Of a DNA stretch of 64,000 nucleotides, positions 8,890 to 19,500 are shown one piece after another. A model generated the notes under the pieces. It saw nothing but the letters and a program-made list of their open reading frames with translations. It searched no databases and was not told the origin of the DNA. How positions within the stretch are numbered: position 1 is the first letter of the stretch; each line of letters starts with the position of its first letter. Source of the stretch: Roseateles noduli (GTDB lineage Bacteria > Pseudomonadota > Gammaproteobacteria > Burkholderiales > Burkholderiaceae_C); assembly GCA_002205125.1 (NCBI GenBank), contig NIOE01000002.1, positions 620,001-684,000 of the forward strand, read 5' to 3'. Made by a program: the position numbers and the translations under genes.

Positions 8890-11871
8890 ATGGCCGTGAC
8901 CACCGTCGCCCAGCTGGCCGCAGAGCTCAACAGGCCTGCGACCACGTTGCTGGAGCAGCTCCAAGCTGCGGGCGTCAAGAAGGCGTCCGCCGAGGACACC
9001 TTGAACGAAAGCGACAAGGAACGTCTGCTGGATCACCTGCGCACCGCGCACGGGACCGCCGGCGGCGCCGAGCGCAAGAAGATCACGCTGACCCGCAAGT
9101 CGACCAGCGAGATCAAGCAGGCCGATGCGTCGGGCAAGGCCCGCACCATCCAGGTCGAGGTGCGCAAGAAGCGCGTCTTCGTCAAGCGCGAGGACGGTGT
9201 CGACGACGCCACCGCCGCTGCCGCCGAGGAAGCCGAGCTCAAGCGCCGCGAGGAAGAAGCCCAGGCGCAAGCCGAGGCCCTGCGTCAGCAGGAAGAGGAA
9301 CTCGCCCGCAAGATGCGTGAGCGCGAGGACGCCGAGCGCGCCGCGCGTGAAGCTGAAGAGAAGCGTCGCGAGGAAGAGCGCGCCGCGCGTGAAGCGGCTG
9401 AAGCCGCCGCCGCCGAAGCCGCGGCCAAGGCCGCCGCCGAAGCCGAAGCGCGCAAGATCGCCGACGCCGCCAAGTCCAAGGCCGAGAAGGCCGCGGACAA
9501 GGCTGCCGAGAAGGCCGCTGAAAAGGCTGCTGCCGCTGCTGCACCCGCTCCGGCGCCGGCTCCTGCAGCCGCCGCTCCGGCGCCGGCACCGGCCCCGGTC
9601 GAACCCGCCAAGCCCGTGCTGCGCGTGGTGAAGGCTGCCGACGTCGCCGCCGACGAGAAGGCCCGCCAGGTCGAGCTGGAGCGCCGCCGCAAGGCCGCCG
9701 AAGCCGAAGCCGCCGCCATCCGCGCGATGATGAACGCACCCAAGAAGGTGCTGGTCGCGAAGAAGGAAGAACCCAAGCCCGAGGCCACCCCGGCCGCCGG
9801 CATCAAGGGCACCATCCACAAGAAGCCGGGCGGCGCTCCGGGCGCTGCCGGCACGACCGCAGCCGCCGGTGCGAAGCCGGGCGACAAGAAGTCGGTCAAG
9901 TCCGAGAAGCTGTCGTCCAGCTGGGCCGATGACGCCAAGAAGCGTGGCGCCGCCGGCAAGCCGGGTGGCGGTCGCACCGACGGTCCGGCACGTCCGGGCA
10001 GCGGCACGGGCTGGCGCGCGCCGGGCCGTGGCGGTGCCGGCGGCCGCCGTGGCGGTCGCGACGATCGCGGCGCCTCGCAGTCGAATTTCCAGGCTCCGAA
10101 CGAGCCGGTGGCCCAGGAAGTGCACGTTCCCGAAACCATCTCGGTCGCCGATCTGGCGCACAAGATGTCGGTGAAGGCTTCCGAGGTCATCAAGCAGCTG
10201 ATGAAGCTGGGTCAGATGGTCACCATCAACCAGCAGCTGGACCAAGAGACGGCCATGATCCTGGTCGAGGAAATGGGCCACAAGGCGTTCGCCGCCAAGC
10301 TGGACGATCCGGACGCGTTCCTGGAAGAAGAGGGCGCCGCCGCCGAAGGCCAGCACGAGCTGCTGCCCCGCGCGCCGGTCGTCACCGTCATGGGTCACGT
10401 CGACCACGGCAAGACCTCGCTGCTGGACAGCATCCGCCGCGCCCGCGTGGCGGCAGGCGAAGCCGGCGGCATCACGCAGCACATCGGCGCTTATCACGTC
10501 GACACGCCGCGCGGCATGATCACCTTCCTCGACACCCCGGGTCATGAGGCCTTCACGGCCATGCGTGCCCGCGGCGCCCAGGCGACGGACATCGTCATCC
10601 TGGTCGTGGCCGCCGATGACGGCGTGATGCCGCAGACCAAGGAAGCGATCCACCACGCCAAGGCCGCCGGTGTGCCGATCGTGGTCGCGATGAACAAGAT
10701 CGACAAGCCCGACGCCAACGCCGAGCGCGTCAAGAGCGAGCTGGTCGCCGAGCAGGTCGTGCCGGAAGAGTTCGGCGGCGAATCGCCGTTCGTCCCGGTG
10801 TCGGCCAAGACCGGCCAGGGCATCGACGATCTGCTGGAACAGGTCCTGCTGCAGGCCGAAGTGCTGGAACTCAAGGCCGCGAAGGATTCGATGGCCAAGG
10901 GTCTGGTCATCGAAGCCAAGCTGGACAAGGGCCGCGGCCCGGTCGCGACGGTGCTGGTGCAATCCGGGACCCTGAAGCGTGGCGACGTGGTGCTGGCCGG
11001 CTCGACCTACGGTCGTGTCCGCGCCATGCTGGACGAGGATGGCAAGAACGCCACCGAAGCCGGCCCGTCCATCCCGGTCGAGATCCAGGGTCTGACGGAA
11101 GTGCCGCGCGCCGGTGACGAGTTCATGGTGCTGAGCGACGAACGCCGCGCCCGTGAAATCGCGACCTTCCGCGCCGGCAAGTACCGCGACGTCAAGCTGG
11201 CCCGCCAGCAGGCGTCCAAGCTGGAGAACATGTTCGCGGAAATGACCGCCGGCGACGTGCAGACGCTGCCGCTGATCATCAAGGCCGACGTGCAAGGCTC
11301 GCAGGAAGCGCTGGCTTCCTCGCTGCTCAAGCTGTCGACCGAAGAGGTCAAGGTCCAGATCGTGCACGCCGCGGTGGGCGCGATCAGCGAGTCCGACATC
11401 AACCTCGCGATCGCCTCCAAGGCCGTCGTGATCGGCTTCAACGTGCGTGCCGATGCCGGCGCGCGCAAGGTGGCCGAGCACAACGACGTCGACCTGCGCT
11501 ACTACAACATCATCTACGACGCCGTGGATGAGGTGAAGGCGGCGATGGCCGGCATGCTGGCTCCGGAGCAGCGCGAGGAGATCATCGGTACCGCCGAGAT
11601 CCGCACCGTGTTCGTGGCGACCAAGATCGGCACCATCGCCGGTTCGATGATCACCAGCGGTCACGTGACGCGCAACGCGCGCTTCCGCCTGCTGCGCGAC
11701 AACGTCGTGGTCTACACCGGCGAGATCGAGTCGCTCAAGCGCCTGAAGGACGACGTCAAGGAAGTCCGCGAAGGCTTCGAGTGCGGTATCAAGCTGAAGA
11801 ACTACAGCGACATCAAGGAAGGCGACCAACTGGAAGTCTTCGAAATCAAGGAAGTGGCGCGCACGCTGTAA
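8890..11871 (+). CDS. infB: Translation initiation factor IF-2
   Basis: The protein has 993 residues. It has an IF2-N domain at the N-terminus (1-52) and a long Ala/Glu/Lys/Pro-rich linker (about 80-390), then a second IF2-N region (about 415-465). The GTPase domain carries GHVDHGKT near residue 501, DTPGHE and NKID motifs, and the C1/C2 domains follow. It recruits fMet-tRNA to the 30S subunit and promotes subunit joining. It starts 81 bases after nusA and ends before a clear terminator. The repetitive GC-rich linker explains the long antisense open frames over this gene. Confidence 0.97.
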   Translation: MAVTTVAQLAAELNRPATTLLEQLQAAGVKKASAEDTLNESDKERLLDHLRTAHGTAGGAERKKITLTRKSTSEIKQADASGKARTIQVEVRKKRVFVKREDGVDDATAAAAEEAELKRREEEAQAQAEALRQQEEELARKMREREDAERAAREAEEKRREEERAAREAAEAAAAEAAAKAAAEAEARKIADAAKSKAEKAADKAAEKAAEKAAAAAAPAPAPAPAAAAPAPAPAPVEPAKPVLRVVKAADVAADEKARQVELERRRKAAEAEAAAIRAMMNAPKKVLVAKKEEPKPEATPAAGIKGTIHKKPGGAPGAAGTTAAAGAKPGDKKSVKSEKLSSSWADDAKKRGAAGKPGGGRTDGPARPGSGTGWRAPGRGGAGGRRGGRDDRGASQSNFQAPNEPVAQEVHVPETISVADLAHKMSVKASEVIKQLMKLGQMVTINQQLDQETAMILVEEMGHKAFAAKLDDPDAFLEEEGAAAEGQHELLPRAPVVTVMGHVDHGKTSLLDSIRRARVAAGEAGGITQHIGAYHVDTPRGMITFLDTPGHEAFTAMRARGAQATDIVILVVAADDGVMPQTKEAIHHAKAAGVPIVVAMNKIDKPDANAERVKSELVAEQVVPEEFGGESPFVPVSAKTGQGIDDLLEQVLLQAEVLELKAAKDSMAKGLVIEAKLDKGRGPVATVLVQSGTLKRGDVVLAGSTYGRVRAMLDEDGKNATEAGPSIPVEIQGLTEVPRAGDEFMVLSDERRAREIATFRAGKYRDVKLARQQASKLENMFAEMTAGDVQTLPLIIKADVQGSQEALASSLLKLSTEEVKVQIVHAAVGAISESDINLAIASKAVVIGFNVRADAGARKVAEHNDVDLRYYNIIYDAVDEVKAAMAGMLAPEQREEIIGTAEIRTVFVATKIGTIAGSMITSGHVTRNARFRLLRDNVVVYTGEIESLKRLKDDVKEVREGFECGIKLKNYSDIKEGDQLEVFEIKEVARTL

Positions 11872-11892
11872 ACCAGCCTGCCGCAGCTTCAT

Positions 11893-11926
11893 GCCCGGCG
11901 GTTCGCACCGCCGGGCTTTGTTGTTT
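11893..11926 (+). terminator. Hairpin terminator or attenuator between infB and rbfA
   Basis: A 10-bp perfect stem (11893-11902 with 11907-11916) with a TCGC loop is followed by TTTGTTGTTT. It starts 21 bases after the infB stop and ends 20 bases before rbfA. It probably lowers transcription into rbfA-truB. Confidence 0.8.
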
Positions 11927-11946
11927 GAGAGAGTGAGGAAAGAGCC

Positions 11947-12327
11947 ATGCGTCACAAGCGATCTATCCCCAACCGCGGTCTGCGCGTGGCGGACCAGATC
12001 CAGCGCGACCTGGCCGAGCTGATCCGGGACCTCAAGGACCCGCGCGTCGGCATGGTGACGATCAACGCGGTGGAGGTCACGCCCGACTACGCGCACGCGA
12101 AGGTCTACTTCTCGCTGCTGGTCGGCGATCCGGAGGCGACCGGCGCGGCGCTGAACGAGGCGGCAGGTTTCCTGCGCAACGGCCTGTTCAAGCGGCTGCA
12201 GATCCACACCGTGCCGAGTCTGCATTTCCATTTCGACCGCACGATCGAGCGCGCCGCCGAGATGAGCGCGCTGATCAACAAAGCGAACCTGTCCCGATCC
12301 AAGGACGACGAGACCACCGAGGACTGA
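11947..12327 (+). CDS. rbfA: 30S ribosome-binding factor RbfA
   Basis: The 126-residue single KH-like domain protein has the family pattern [14 protein letters not shown] near the start, DPRVGMVTI near residue 38, and the YAHAKVYFS strand. The C-terminal part reads [19 protein letters not shown]. It binds the 16S helix 1 region during late 30S maturation and cold adaptation. A GAGGAAAGAG Shine-Dalgarno precedes the ATG. Confidence 0.96.
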   Translation: MRHKRSIPNRGLRVADQIQRDLAELIRDLKDPRVGMVTINAVEVTPDYAHAKVYFSLLVGDPEATGAALNEAAGFLRNGLFKRLQIHTVPSLHFHFDRTIERAAEMSALINKANLSRSKDDETTED

Positions 12328-12376
12328 GGTCCTCCGAGCCAGAAAGACGGCGTCCCGAGAGGGCCGCCGCGTAGTG

Positions 12377-13336
12377 ATGAGCGCAGTAGCCCCCCGCCCC
12401 AAGATCGTGAAGCGCGCCGTGCACGGCGTGTTGATGCTGGACAAGCCCATCGGCCTGACCAGCAACGACGCATTGCAGAAGGTCAAGCGCCTGCTGCGCG
12501 CCGAGAAGGCCGGCCACACCGGCACGCTGGATCCGCTGGCGACCGGGCTGCTGCCGCTGACCTTCGGCGCGGCGACCAAGTTCAGCCAGGTCTCGCTGGA
12601 GGCCGACAAGGGCTACCGCGCCACGCTGCGCCTGGGCATCACGACCACGACCGGCGACGGCGAGGGCGAGATCGTCGAGCAGCGCGACGAGGTCGCGAAG
12701 TCGCTGGACCTCGACGCGATCCGCGCCGCCTGCGAAGGTTTCCGCGGCGCGATCTCGCAGCTGCCGCCGATGTACTCGGCGCTCAAGCACCAGGGCCGCG
12801 CGCTGTACGAGCTCGCCCGTGAAGGCGTGACCGTCGAGCGCCAGCCGCGCAATGTGACGATTCATGCGCTCGACATCGTCGAGTGGCACCCTTCGGAGCT
12901 ATTGCTGGTGATCGACGTGCGCTGCACCAAGGGCACCTACATCCGCACACTGGGCGAAGACATCGGTGCGAAGCTGGGCTGCGGCGCGCACCTGGCCGGC
13001 CTGCGCCGGACGGCGAGCGGCCCGGTCTCGATCGAGCGGGCGGTGACGCTGGAGCAGATCGAGGCGCTGGACGAAGATGCCCGCCTGTCGCTGCTGACCG
13101 CGCCGGACAGCCTGCTGGGCGAATGGCCCGAGGTCGAGCTGAGCAACGACGAGGCCGGCCGTTTCCTGTCCGGCATGCGCCGGCGCGTGACGCTGACGGA
13201 CATGCCGCAGGTGCGGGTGTACGGCCAGGCCCCGCGTGCCTTCCTGGGCAGCGCCCACGTGGCCGGCGGCGAGCTGATCGCCGACCGGCTGCTGAGTCCG
13301 ACCGAAATCGCTTCCATGCTGATGCAGGCCGCCTGA
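12377..13336 (+). CDS. truB: tRNA pseudouridine(55) synthase TruB
   Basis: The protein has 319 residues from the ATG at 12377; a GTG one codon upstream is also possible. The pseudouridine-synthase catalytic motif GTLDPLATG places the nucleophile at about Asp52. The block [17 protein letters not shown] and the [13 protein letters not shown] segment are TruB hallmarks. It converts U55 to pseudouridine in the T-loop of all elongator tRNAs. The C-terminal PUA-like part is present. It lies 49 bases after rbfA, consistent with the conserved operon. Confidence 0.96.
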   Translation: MSAVAPRPKIVKRAVHGVLMLDKPIGLTSNDALQKVKRLLRAEKAGHTGTLDPLATGLLPLTFGAATKFSQVSLEADKGYRATLRLGITTTTGDGEGEIVEQRDEVAKSLDLDAIRAACEGFRGAISQLPPMYSALKHQGRALYELAREGVTVERQPRNVTIHALDIVEWHPSELLLVIDVRCTKGTYIRTLGEDIGAKLGCGAHLAGLRRTASGPVSIERAVTLEQIEALDEDARLSLLTAPDSLLGEWPEVELSNDEAGRFLSGMRRRVTLTDMPQVRVYGQAPRAFLGSAHVAGGELIADRLLSPTEIASMLMQAA

Positions 13337-13421
13337 GCCAACATCGCCTAAAAAGATCCGAGACATCCCGAGTTCCCGACTTCCTCCGAATCCAGAGAAA
13401 GCCCCTAGCGAAAGCCGCCCC

Positions 13422-15245
13422 ATGAGCAAGCAAATCCGCAACATCGCCATCATCGCCCACGTCGACCATGGCAAGACCACCATGGTGGACCAGCTCCTTC
13501 GCCAGAGCGGCACCTTCGCCGAGCACGAGAAGGTCGTCGACACCGTGATGGACAACAACGCCATCGAACGTGAGCGCGGCATCACCATCCTGGCCAAGAA
13601 CTGCGCGGTCAGCTGGGAAGGCACGCACATCAACATCGTCGACACCCCGGGACACGCGGACTTCGGCGGTGAAGTGGAGCGCGCGCTGTCGATGGTCGAC
13701 GGCGTGGTGCTGCTGATCGACGCCCAGGAAGGCCCGATGCCGCAGACGCGCTTCGTGACCAAGAAGGCGCTGGCGCTGGGCCTCAAGCCCATCGTCGTCG
13801 TGAACAAGGTCGACAAGCCGGGCGCCAAGCCGGATGCCGTCATCAACGCCGCGTTCGACCTGTTCGACAAGCTGGGCGCCACCGACGAGCAGCTGGACTT
13901 CCCGGTCGTGTACGCCTCGGGCATCAACGGCTGGTCGTCGCTGGAAGAGGGCGCGCCGGGCGAGAAGTGGGGCGAGGACATGTCCGCCCTGTTCAACACC
14001 GTGCTCAAGCACGTGCCGTCGCAGAAGGGCGATCCGGAAGCGCCGCTGCAGCTGCAGATCTCCGCGCTGGACTTCTCGACCTTCGTCGGTCGCATCGGCG
14101 TCGGCCGCATCAGCCAGGGCACGCTGAAGCCCTCGCAGGACGTGCTGGTCATGGAAGGTCCGGACGGCAAGTCCGTCAAGGGCCGCATCAACCAGGTGCT
14201 GACCTTCCAGGGTCTGGACCGCGTGCAGGCCACCGAAGCCGGCCCCGGCGACATCGTGCTGATCAACGGCATCGAGGAGATCGGCATCGGCGTGACCGTC
14301 ACCAGCCCGAGCAGCCCGGCCCCGCTGCCGATGCTCAAGGTCGACGAGCCGACGCTGACGATGAACTTCTGCGTCAACACCTCGCCGCTGGCCGGCCGTG
14401 AAGGCAAGTTCGTCACCAGCCGCCAGATCTGGGACCGCCTGCAGAAGGAACTGCAAGCCAACGTCGCGCTGCGCGTGAGCGAGACCGACGAAGACGGCAT
14501 CTTCGAAGTGATGGGTCGCGGCGAACTGCACCTGACCATCCTGCTGGAAAACATGCGGCGCGAAGGCTACGAGCTGGCCGTGTCGAAGCCGCGCGTGGTG
14601 TTCCAGACCATCAACGGCGAGAAGTGCGAGCCGATCGAGCTGGTCACCGCCGACGTGGAAGAAACCCACCAGGGCGGCGTCATGCAGGCCCTGGGCGAGC
14701 GCAAGGGCGAGCTGGTGAACATGGAGCCGGACGGCCGTGGTCGCGTGCGCCTCGAGTACCGCATCCCGGCCCGCGGCCTGATCGGTTTCTCGAACGAGTT
14801 CCTGAACCTGACGCGCGGCTCGGGCCTGATCTCCAACATCTTCGACGGCTACGAACCCCACAAGGGCGATATCGCCGGTCGCAAGAACGGCGTGCTGATC
14901 TCCATGGACGCGGGTGAAATCTTCACCTACGCCCTGGGCAAGCTCGACGACCGCGGCCGCATGTTCGTGAAGCCGAACGACCCGGTCTACGAAGGCATGA
15001 TCGTCGGCATCCACAACCGCGACAACGACCTGATCGTCAACGCGACCCGCACCAAGCAGCTGACCAACTTCCGCGTGAGCGGCAAGGAAGACGCCATCAA
15101 GGTGACGCCGCCGATCGACCTGACGCTCGAATACGGCGTCGAGTTCATCGAAGACGACGAGCTGGTCGAGATCACGCCGAAGTCGGTGCGCCTGCGCAAG
15201 CGCCACCTGTCGGAAAACGAGCGCAAGCGCGCGCTGCGGAGCTGA
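13422..15245 (+). CDS. typA: Ribosome-associated translational GTPase TypA/BipA
   Basis: The 607-residue protein carries G1 [10 protein letters not shown] near residue 12, RERGITI in switch [13 protein letters not shown] in switch II, and NKVDKPGA for guanine recognition. EF-G-like domains III and V and the BipA-specific C-terminal domain ([15 protein letters not shown]) complete it. It binds the ribosome and supports 50S assembly and growth in stress or cold. It lies 85 bases after truB, so it may be a separate unit or a readthrough gene. Confidence 0.97.
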   Translation: MSKQIRNIAIIAHVDHGKTTMVDQLLRQSGTFAEHEKVVDTVMDNNAIERERGITILAKNCAVSWEGTHINIVDTPGHADFGGEVERALSMVDGVVLLIDAQEGPMPQTRFVTKKALALGLKPIVVVNKVDKPGAKPDAVINAAFDLFDKLGATDEQLDFPVVYASGINGWSSLEEGAPGEKWGEDMSALFNTVLKHVPSQKGDPEAPLQLQISALDFSTFVGRIGVGRISQGTLKPSQDVLVMEGPDGKSVKGRINQVLTFQGLDRVQATEAGPGDIVLINGIEEIGIGVTVTSPSSPAPLPMLKVDEPTLTMNFCVNTSPLAGREGKFVTSRQIWDRLQKELQANVALRVSETDEDGIFEVMGRGELHLTILLENMRREGYELAVSKPRVVFQTINGEKCEPIELVTADVEETHQGGVMQALGERKGELVNMEPDGRGRVRLEYRIPARGLIGFSNEFLNLTRGSGLISNIFDGYEPHKGDIAGRKNGVLISMDAGEIFTYALGKLDDRGRMFVKPNDPVYEGMIVGIHNRDNDLIVNATRTKQLTNFRVSGKEDAIKVTPPIDLTLEYGVEFIEDDELVEITPKSVRLRKRHLSENERKRALRS

Positions 15246-15287
15246 TCGGGGAGGCGCCTGGACTGCAGAGGTCCGGGCGCTGGCCGC

Positions 15288-15333
15288 CAGTGCGCAGGGC
15301 CACAGGCGTCAAGCGCCTGAACCCCGCGCACTG
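15288..15333 (+). repeat. Two-tier hairpin downstream of typA
   Basis: The outer arms 15288-15295 and 15326-15333 are exact reverse complements, and inner arms 15303-15308 and 15314-15319 pair too. Some bases between the tiers also pair. It lies 43 bases after the typA stop and has no T-run, so it is more likely a 3'-end structure than an intrinsic terminator. Confidence 0.6.
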
Positions 15334-15390
15334 CCGTCCTCCACCACTGTCTCACTTCCGCGGTTTTGCGACCGAGGACGATGGGAAATG

Positions 15391-15427
15391 AAAACGCCCG
15401 GTGCATCACTGCATCGGGCGTTTTCTT
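15391..15427. terminator. Bidirectional terminator between typA and the PEP-CTERM gene
   Basis: A stem of about 15 bp (15391-15405 with 15410-15424, one G-T pair) has a TCAC loop. It starts with AAAA and ends with TTTTCTTTT, so both strands have a T-run after the stem. It serves the convergent typA and PEP-CTERM genes. Confidence 0.85.
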
Positions 15428-15499
15428 TTGCGCGGGTCAGGTCTTGCTTCGGCCAAAAGAAAAGCGACCCGTAGGTCGCTTTCCGCGGAGCAGGGAGGC

Positions 15500-16342
15500 T
15501 CAGCTTTTGGATTGCTTGCGGCGGCGCACGCCCATCAGGCCGAGCAGGGCGACGGAGGCCAGGGCCAGCGAGGCAGGCTCCGGCACGTTGCCGTTGTTGG
15601 TGCCGCCAGGCGTCTTGTTGCCCGTCACGGAGTAGAGCTTGACGAAGTCATAGCCCTTGGCGACGTCGATGCCCAGGCCGCGCGTCAGGCCCGTGGTGCC
15701 GCCGTCCGCCTTGGTCGGCGAGCCGCCCAACTGCGAGTTGTAGGCGGAGACCAGCCACCAGCTCGACGAGACCGAGGTGTTCAGGTTCAGCGTGGTCGTA
15801 CCGACGTCCGCGTAGCTGTTCACCAGCGACCAGCCGTTGGCCGACTTCAGGTTGCCCGCCGTCTTGTTGACGATCGTGTTGTTGACGTCCACACCGGAGG
15901 TGGAGCCCGTGTAGGCCAGCACCGTGATGTCGCTGTCGTATTGGGTCCAACCCAGCTTCAGCTGCGTCAGGTTCACGGCGGCGTCGAACTTCAGGAGGAT
16001 CATGTCCTGATAGCCGTAGTTGTCCATCGAGTGCTGCGGCGAGCCAACGTCGTTGTTGCCGTCCGCCTGCACGCCGAAACCGCTGCCGCTGTAGTTGATC
16101 AACGTGCTCTGGTAGAAGCCGTTGGTGCTGGAGTAGGTCTGGTTGGCGGTGCCCGCATTGGTGTAGTTCACCACCGCGGAGTAGGCCGAGAAACTGACGT
16201 TCGGCGCCGGATCGCCCGACTCGTTGCAGTTGGTCTGGCAGCTGCCGGACGTCCAGGTGGACAGCGCATGGGCGCTCATCGGCAGCGTCGCCGCCAGCGT
16301 CAGCGCAGCGATCGCCATCAGGCGTTGTTGAACTCTTTGCAC
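15500..16342 (-). CDS. PEP-CTERM sorting-domain surface protein
   Basis: The protein has 280 residues from a GTG start at 16342 (GAGGGG lies 8-13 bases upstream). It has a Sec signal peptide ending at SAHA, about residue 26. The last 26 residues are a full PEP-CTERM tripartite signal: VPEP, a hydrophobic helix, then RRRKQSK. This tail directs exosortase (EpsH/XrtA-type) processing and attachment to the exopolysaccharide or outer surface. The body has repeated Ser/Gly/Asn-rich strands with no enzymatic motif. The pattern FGVQADG...YTGSTSGVDV resembles exosortase-dependent surface proteins, but I cannot name the subfamily with confidence. Confidence 0.88.
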   Translation of the reverse strand: MQRVQQRLMAIAALTLAATLPMSAHALSTWTSGSCQTNCNESGDPAPNVSFSAYSAVVNYTNAGTANQTYSSTNGFYQSTLINYSGSGFGVQADGNNDVGSPQHSMDNYGYQDMILLKFDAAVNLTQLKLGWTQYDSDITVLAYTGSTSGVDVNNTIVNKTAGNLKSANGWSLVNSYADVGTTTLNLNTSVSSSWWLVSAYNSQLGGSPTKADGGTTGLTRGLGIDVAKGYDFVKLYSVTGNKTPGGTNNGNVPEPASLALASVALLGLMGVRRRKQSKS

Positions 16343-16401
16343 GGTGTTCCCCTCGGTGCTCCGGATCGGGCCGGAGTGTCAGATTCGATCAGCTTCTTTA
16401 A

Positions 16402-16417
16402 AGCAAGGCCTGGGCCA
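16402..16417 (-). promoter_or_regulatory. Sigma-54-type (-24/-12) promoter of the PEP-CTERM gene
   Basis: Read on the minus strand the site is TGGCCC-AGGCC-TTGCT. It matches the TGGCAC-N5-TTGC consensus with invariant GG and GC at the right 12-base offset. The predicted transcription start is near 16391, about 50 bases before the GTG start. PEP-CTERM clusters commonly encode the sigma-54 regulator PrsR, which supports the assignment. Confidence 0.65.
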
Positions 16418-16533
16418 ACCTCTTGAAATCCTTGCGGCACAAGCACTTGTCGGTAAATGCGTCTGCCATTGGAGAAGGAATGTAAGTTTTTCTGACACGC
16501 GCCGGAACCCCTCACCAGAGGGGCACCGGGCCT

Positions 16534-19380
16534 TCAGCGCAAGGTCTGGCTCAGCGCGAGCGCTTCCTTGTGACTTTCGAACGCCGTGCTGCGCAGTGCC
16601 GCGTCCAGTTCCTCCCTCGCCTCGGCCTTGCGGCCCGCCTTGGCCAGCGCCGCGGCAAGGTGATAGCGGATGTCCGGACTGTTGGGCTCGCGCAGCCGCG
16701 CGTCGCGCAGCAAGGGCAGCGCGCGGTCGAGGTTGCCCGCGAGATGGTAGGCCCAGCCCGCCGTGTCGATGACCGACGCGTTGCGCGGATCCTTGGTCAG
16801 CGCGCGCTCCGCCACCACGGCGGCGGCCGCCGGGTCGCCCTGCCGGATCATCGTGCTGGCCAGGTTGTTGAGCGCTTCGACGTCGTCGGCGCGCAGCTTG
16901 AGCGCGGCCTCGTAGCTGCGACGAGCGGCAGGGAAGGCCCCCGCGCGCGCCTGCGCGTCGCCCAGCGCCTTCCAGGCCGCAAGATCCGACGGATGGGTCT
17001 TGAGCCAGCGCTCGGCCAGGTCCTGGGCCGCCTTGCCGGCCAGGTCCTGCTGGCCCAGGGCCCGCATCAGCGCCAGCAGGCTGCCGCTGCTGGGCTGCAC
17101 CTCATGCGCCTTGCGCAGCGCCTCCAGCACCTGCGCCGGCTGACGCCGCGCCTGGGCGACATCGGCCAGCAGCGAGTAGCCGATCGCCGCCTGCGGACGC
17201 AGCTGGATCACCTGCCGGGCCTGTTTCTCCGCCATCGCGGCATTGCCTTGCTGCAAGGCCACCGTCGACGACAGCGCCAGCGCCGACAAGTGCCGCGGCG
17301 ACGACTGGAGCGCCTTGTCCAGGCTGTAGGCCGCGCCGGGCAGGTCGCGCGCGTCAAGCTGCAGCGCCGCGACCTGCGCCAGCGGATCGGCGCCGAACCC
17401 CGAGCGCCGGGCCGCGTTGGTCAGCGTCGAGCGCGCGCCGTTGAGATCGCGGTTGGCCAGTTGCGCCTGGGCGTACGTGATCATCGCCTGCGGGTCCTCG
17501 GGCGTCTTGGCCAGCAGCCGCTTGGCCGCTTCCAGCGCCGGCCCGGGCTGACCCTGGCGCAGTTGCCAGGCCACCAGCGCCAGGTCGGCCCGCGTGTTGC
17601 GCGGTCCGCTGACATCGCTGGCCTTGGACAACCAGCGCGCCACCTCGGCCGTCTGGCCGCGCGCCTCGCTCAGCAAGGCCATCTCATAGAGGGCGTCGGC
17701 GTTCTTCTCGTCGGCCTTGATCAGCGCCTCCAGCCGTGCCTGCGCGGCGTCGAACTTCCGCTCGGCGATGTCGATGCGGACCTGGCCCAACTGGGCCTCG
17801 ATCAGTCCCGTGTCGAGCTGGCCGGCCTTGACGTAGGCCTCGCGGGCACCGGCGAGGTTGCCGGCGCTGCGGCGCGCCAGGCCCAGCTGCAGCCACATCG
17901 TGGGGTTGTTCGGATCCTGCTTGACCAGCTTGTCGGCGATGCCGACCGCCTTGGCCGTCTGTCCGCTGCGCAGGTAGAGCGACGCCAGCGCCATGCCGGC
18001 GTAGATCTGGCGCGGGTCGCGCTGGAAGGCCTTTTCCAGTTCGCCGACCGCGTCGCCGGACTGGCCGCCGCGCATCAGCGACAGGCCGAGCGCGGTGCGG
18101 AACTCGGGCGCGTCGCGCGACTTCAGCGCCTCCTGCATCAGCGTGGCGGCGCGCGCGTGGCGGCCCTGCGCCATCTGCAGCGTGGCCATCATCACCAGCG
18201 CCTGACCGTCGCCGGGGTAGGCCTTGAGGTAGGACTCCAGCACCTCGCCGGCGCGGTCGAGGTTGGGCTCGGCCACGTAGACCTGTGCCAGCAGCTTGGA
18301 CAGCGGGCTGTTGGGCGTCTGGCGCTGCGCGTATTCGAGGTAGGGCTTGGCCTTTTCCATCTCGCCGAGGCCGAAATGGGCGAGGCCGTTGAGCATCAGC
18401 GCCTGCGGCCGGTAGCGGATGAACTCGATGGGGACCGGGTCCAGGGCGGTCGTGACCGCCTTCAGCGCGGTCTTGGCCGCGGCGCCGTCGCCGCGACGTT
18501 CGGCGAGCACCGCCGTCAGGTAGAGGGCGCGGGGTTCGGCCGGTGCCAGCTTGAGCGCGGACTGAATCTGCGTCAGCGCTTCGGTGTCACGATTCAGGTC
18601 GATCAACAGACCGGCGCGGGCCATCTGCGCTTCCAGGTGACGGGGATCGGCCGCGATCGCGCGTTCATAGCCCTTGAGCGCCTCGTCCTGCTTCCCCTGC
18701 ACGTGCGGCACGGTGGCGCGCTGGTAGAGCGCCTCGGCGTTGTCCGGCGCGAGCCGCAGCGCCTGATCGGCGGCGGCGGTGGCCTTGTCGAACTGCCGCG
18801 CGCGCAGGCGCAGCGGCACTTCGGCGAGCCAGGATTCGGCGTTGTCGGGGGGGATCGCGCGCGCCAGGTCGATCTGGGCCTGCGCCCGCGTCGGATCGCC
18901 GAGGTCCGACGCCGCCGCCGCGCGCACCAGCAGCAGCGACTTGCGGATGTTGTCGGGCAGGCCGTCGGGCACCAGCGCGGGCTGCTTGAACACCTCGGCC
19001 TGCTTGCCCTGTGCGACCAGCGCCTGCGCCAGCGGCACGGCCACTTCGGCGCGGTTGATGCCCTGGGAGAGCGCCTCGTTGAACTCGATCTCGGCGGCCG
19101 CGGCTTCGCTGCGCATCAGCAGCGCCTTGCCCAGCAGCACGTGCACGGTCAGCATCCGGGCGTCCTGCTGCAGCGCGTTCTTGAGCTGGATGACGGCGCC
19201 GTCGACGTCCTGACGCTCGAAGCGCTTGAGCGCGTCCTCGTAGTAGCGCGCGGCCTTGACGCTGTCCGCGTGCGCGGTCGAAACGCCCATCGCCAGCAGC
19301 GCCGCCGTGGCCAGTGTCGCCAGCCTGGTGAAGGCGGCGACGACGGGACGCCGCCGGCCGGTCCTGCCAAGAGTGTTCAT
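16534..19380 (-). CDS. prsT: PEP-CTERM system TPR-repeat protein PrsT
   Basis: The 948-residue protein has an N-terminal signal peptide cleaved after AHA (about residue 38). It is followed by some twenty tetratricopeptide repeats (ADPRHLEAQMARAGLLID, DPNNPTMWLQLGLAR, APDNAEALYQRA and similar). Length and architecture match the XrtA/PEP-CTERM TPR protein PrsT, thought to take part in exopolysaccharide export or surface-protein assembly. Family members are often lipoproteins, but no lipobox Cys is seen here. It lies upstream of the PEP-CTERM gene on the same strand, with a 191-base gap holding that gene's own promoter. Confidence 0.8.
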   Translation of the reverse strand: MNTLGRTGRRRPVVAAFTRLATLATAALLAMGVSTAHADSVKAARYYEDALKRFERQDVDGAVIQLKNALQQDARMLTVHVLLGKALLMRSEAAAAEIEFNEALSQGINRAEVAVPLAQALVAQGKQAEVFKQPALVPDGLPDNIRKSLLLVRAAAASDLGDPTRAQAQIDLARAIPPDNAESWLAEVPLRLRARQFDKATAAADQALRLAPDNAEALYQRATVPHVQGKQDEALKGYERAIAADPRHLEAQMARAGLLIDLNRDTEALTQIQSALKLAPAEPRALYLTAVLAERRGDGAAAKTALKAVTTALDPVPIEFIRYRPQALMLNGLAHFGLGEMEKAKPYLEYAQRQTPNSPLSKLLAQVYVAEPNLDRAGEVLESYLKAYPGDGQALVMMATLQMAQGRHARAATLMQEALKSRDAPEFRTALGLSLMRGGQSGDAVGELEKAFQRDPRQIYAGMALASLYLRSGQTAKAVGIADKLVKQDPNNPTMWLQLGLARRSAGNLAGAREAYVKAGQLDTGLIEAQLGQVRIDIAERKFDAAQARLEALIKADEKNADALYEMALLSEARGQTAEVARWLSKASDVSGPRNTRADLALVAWQLRQGQPGPALEAAKRLLAKTPEDPQAMITYAQAQLANRDLNGARSTLTNAARRSGFGADPLAQVAALQLDARDLPGAAYSLDKALQSSPRHLSALALSSTVALQQGNAAMAEKQARQVIQLRPQAAIGYSLLADVAQARRQPAQVLEALRKAHEVQPSSGSLLALMRALGQQDLAGKAAQDLAERWLKTHPSDLAAWKALGDAQARAGAFPAARRSYEAALKLRADDVEALNNLASTMIRQGDPAAAAVVAERALTKDPRNASVIDTAGWAYHLAGNLDRALPLLRDARLREPNSPDIRYHLAAALAKAGRKAEAREELDAALRSTAFESHKEALALSQTLR

Positions 19381-19500
19381 TTCGTCCCCCGGGAATGTTG
19401 TTCTGACGCGCGGCCGATGCCGTCGCGGCGCTCACGCGGGCAGGGCGCCGGCGTGGCGGGCGAGACCGGCGTCAGTGCGACGCACGGCCCGCGCCGACGC

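Noticed and set aside
8884-12609. A 1241-codon antisense frame over infB and rbfA
   Set aside because: It is an antisense shadow of the GC-rich IF-2 gene; its Gly/Leu/Asp-His composition has no domain logic and no ribosome-binding site.
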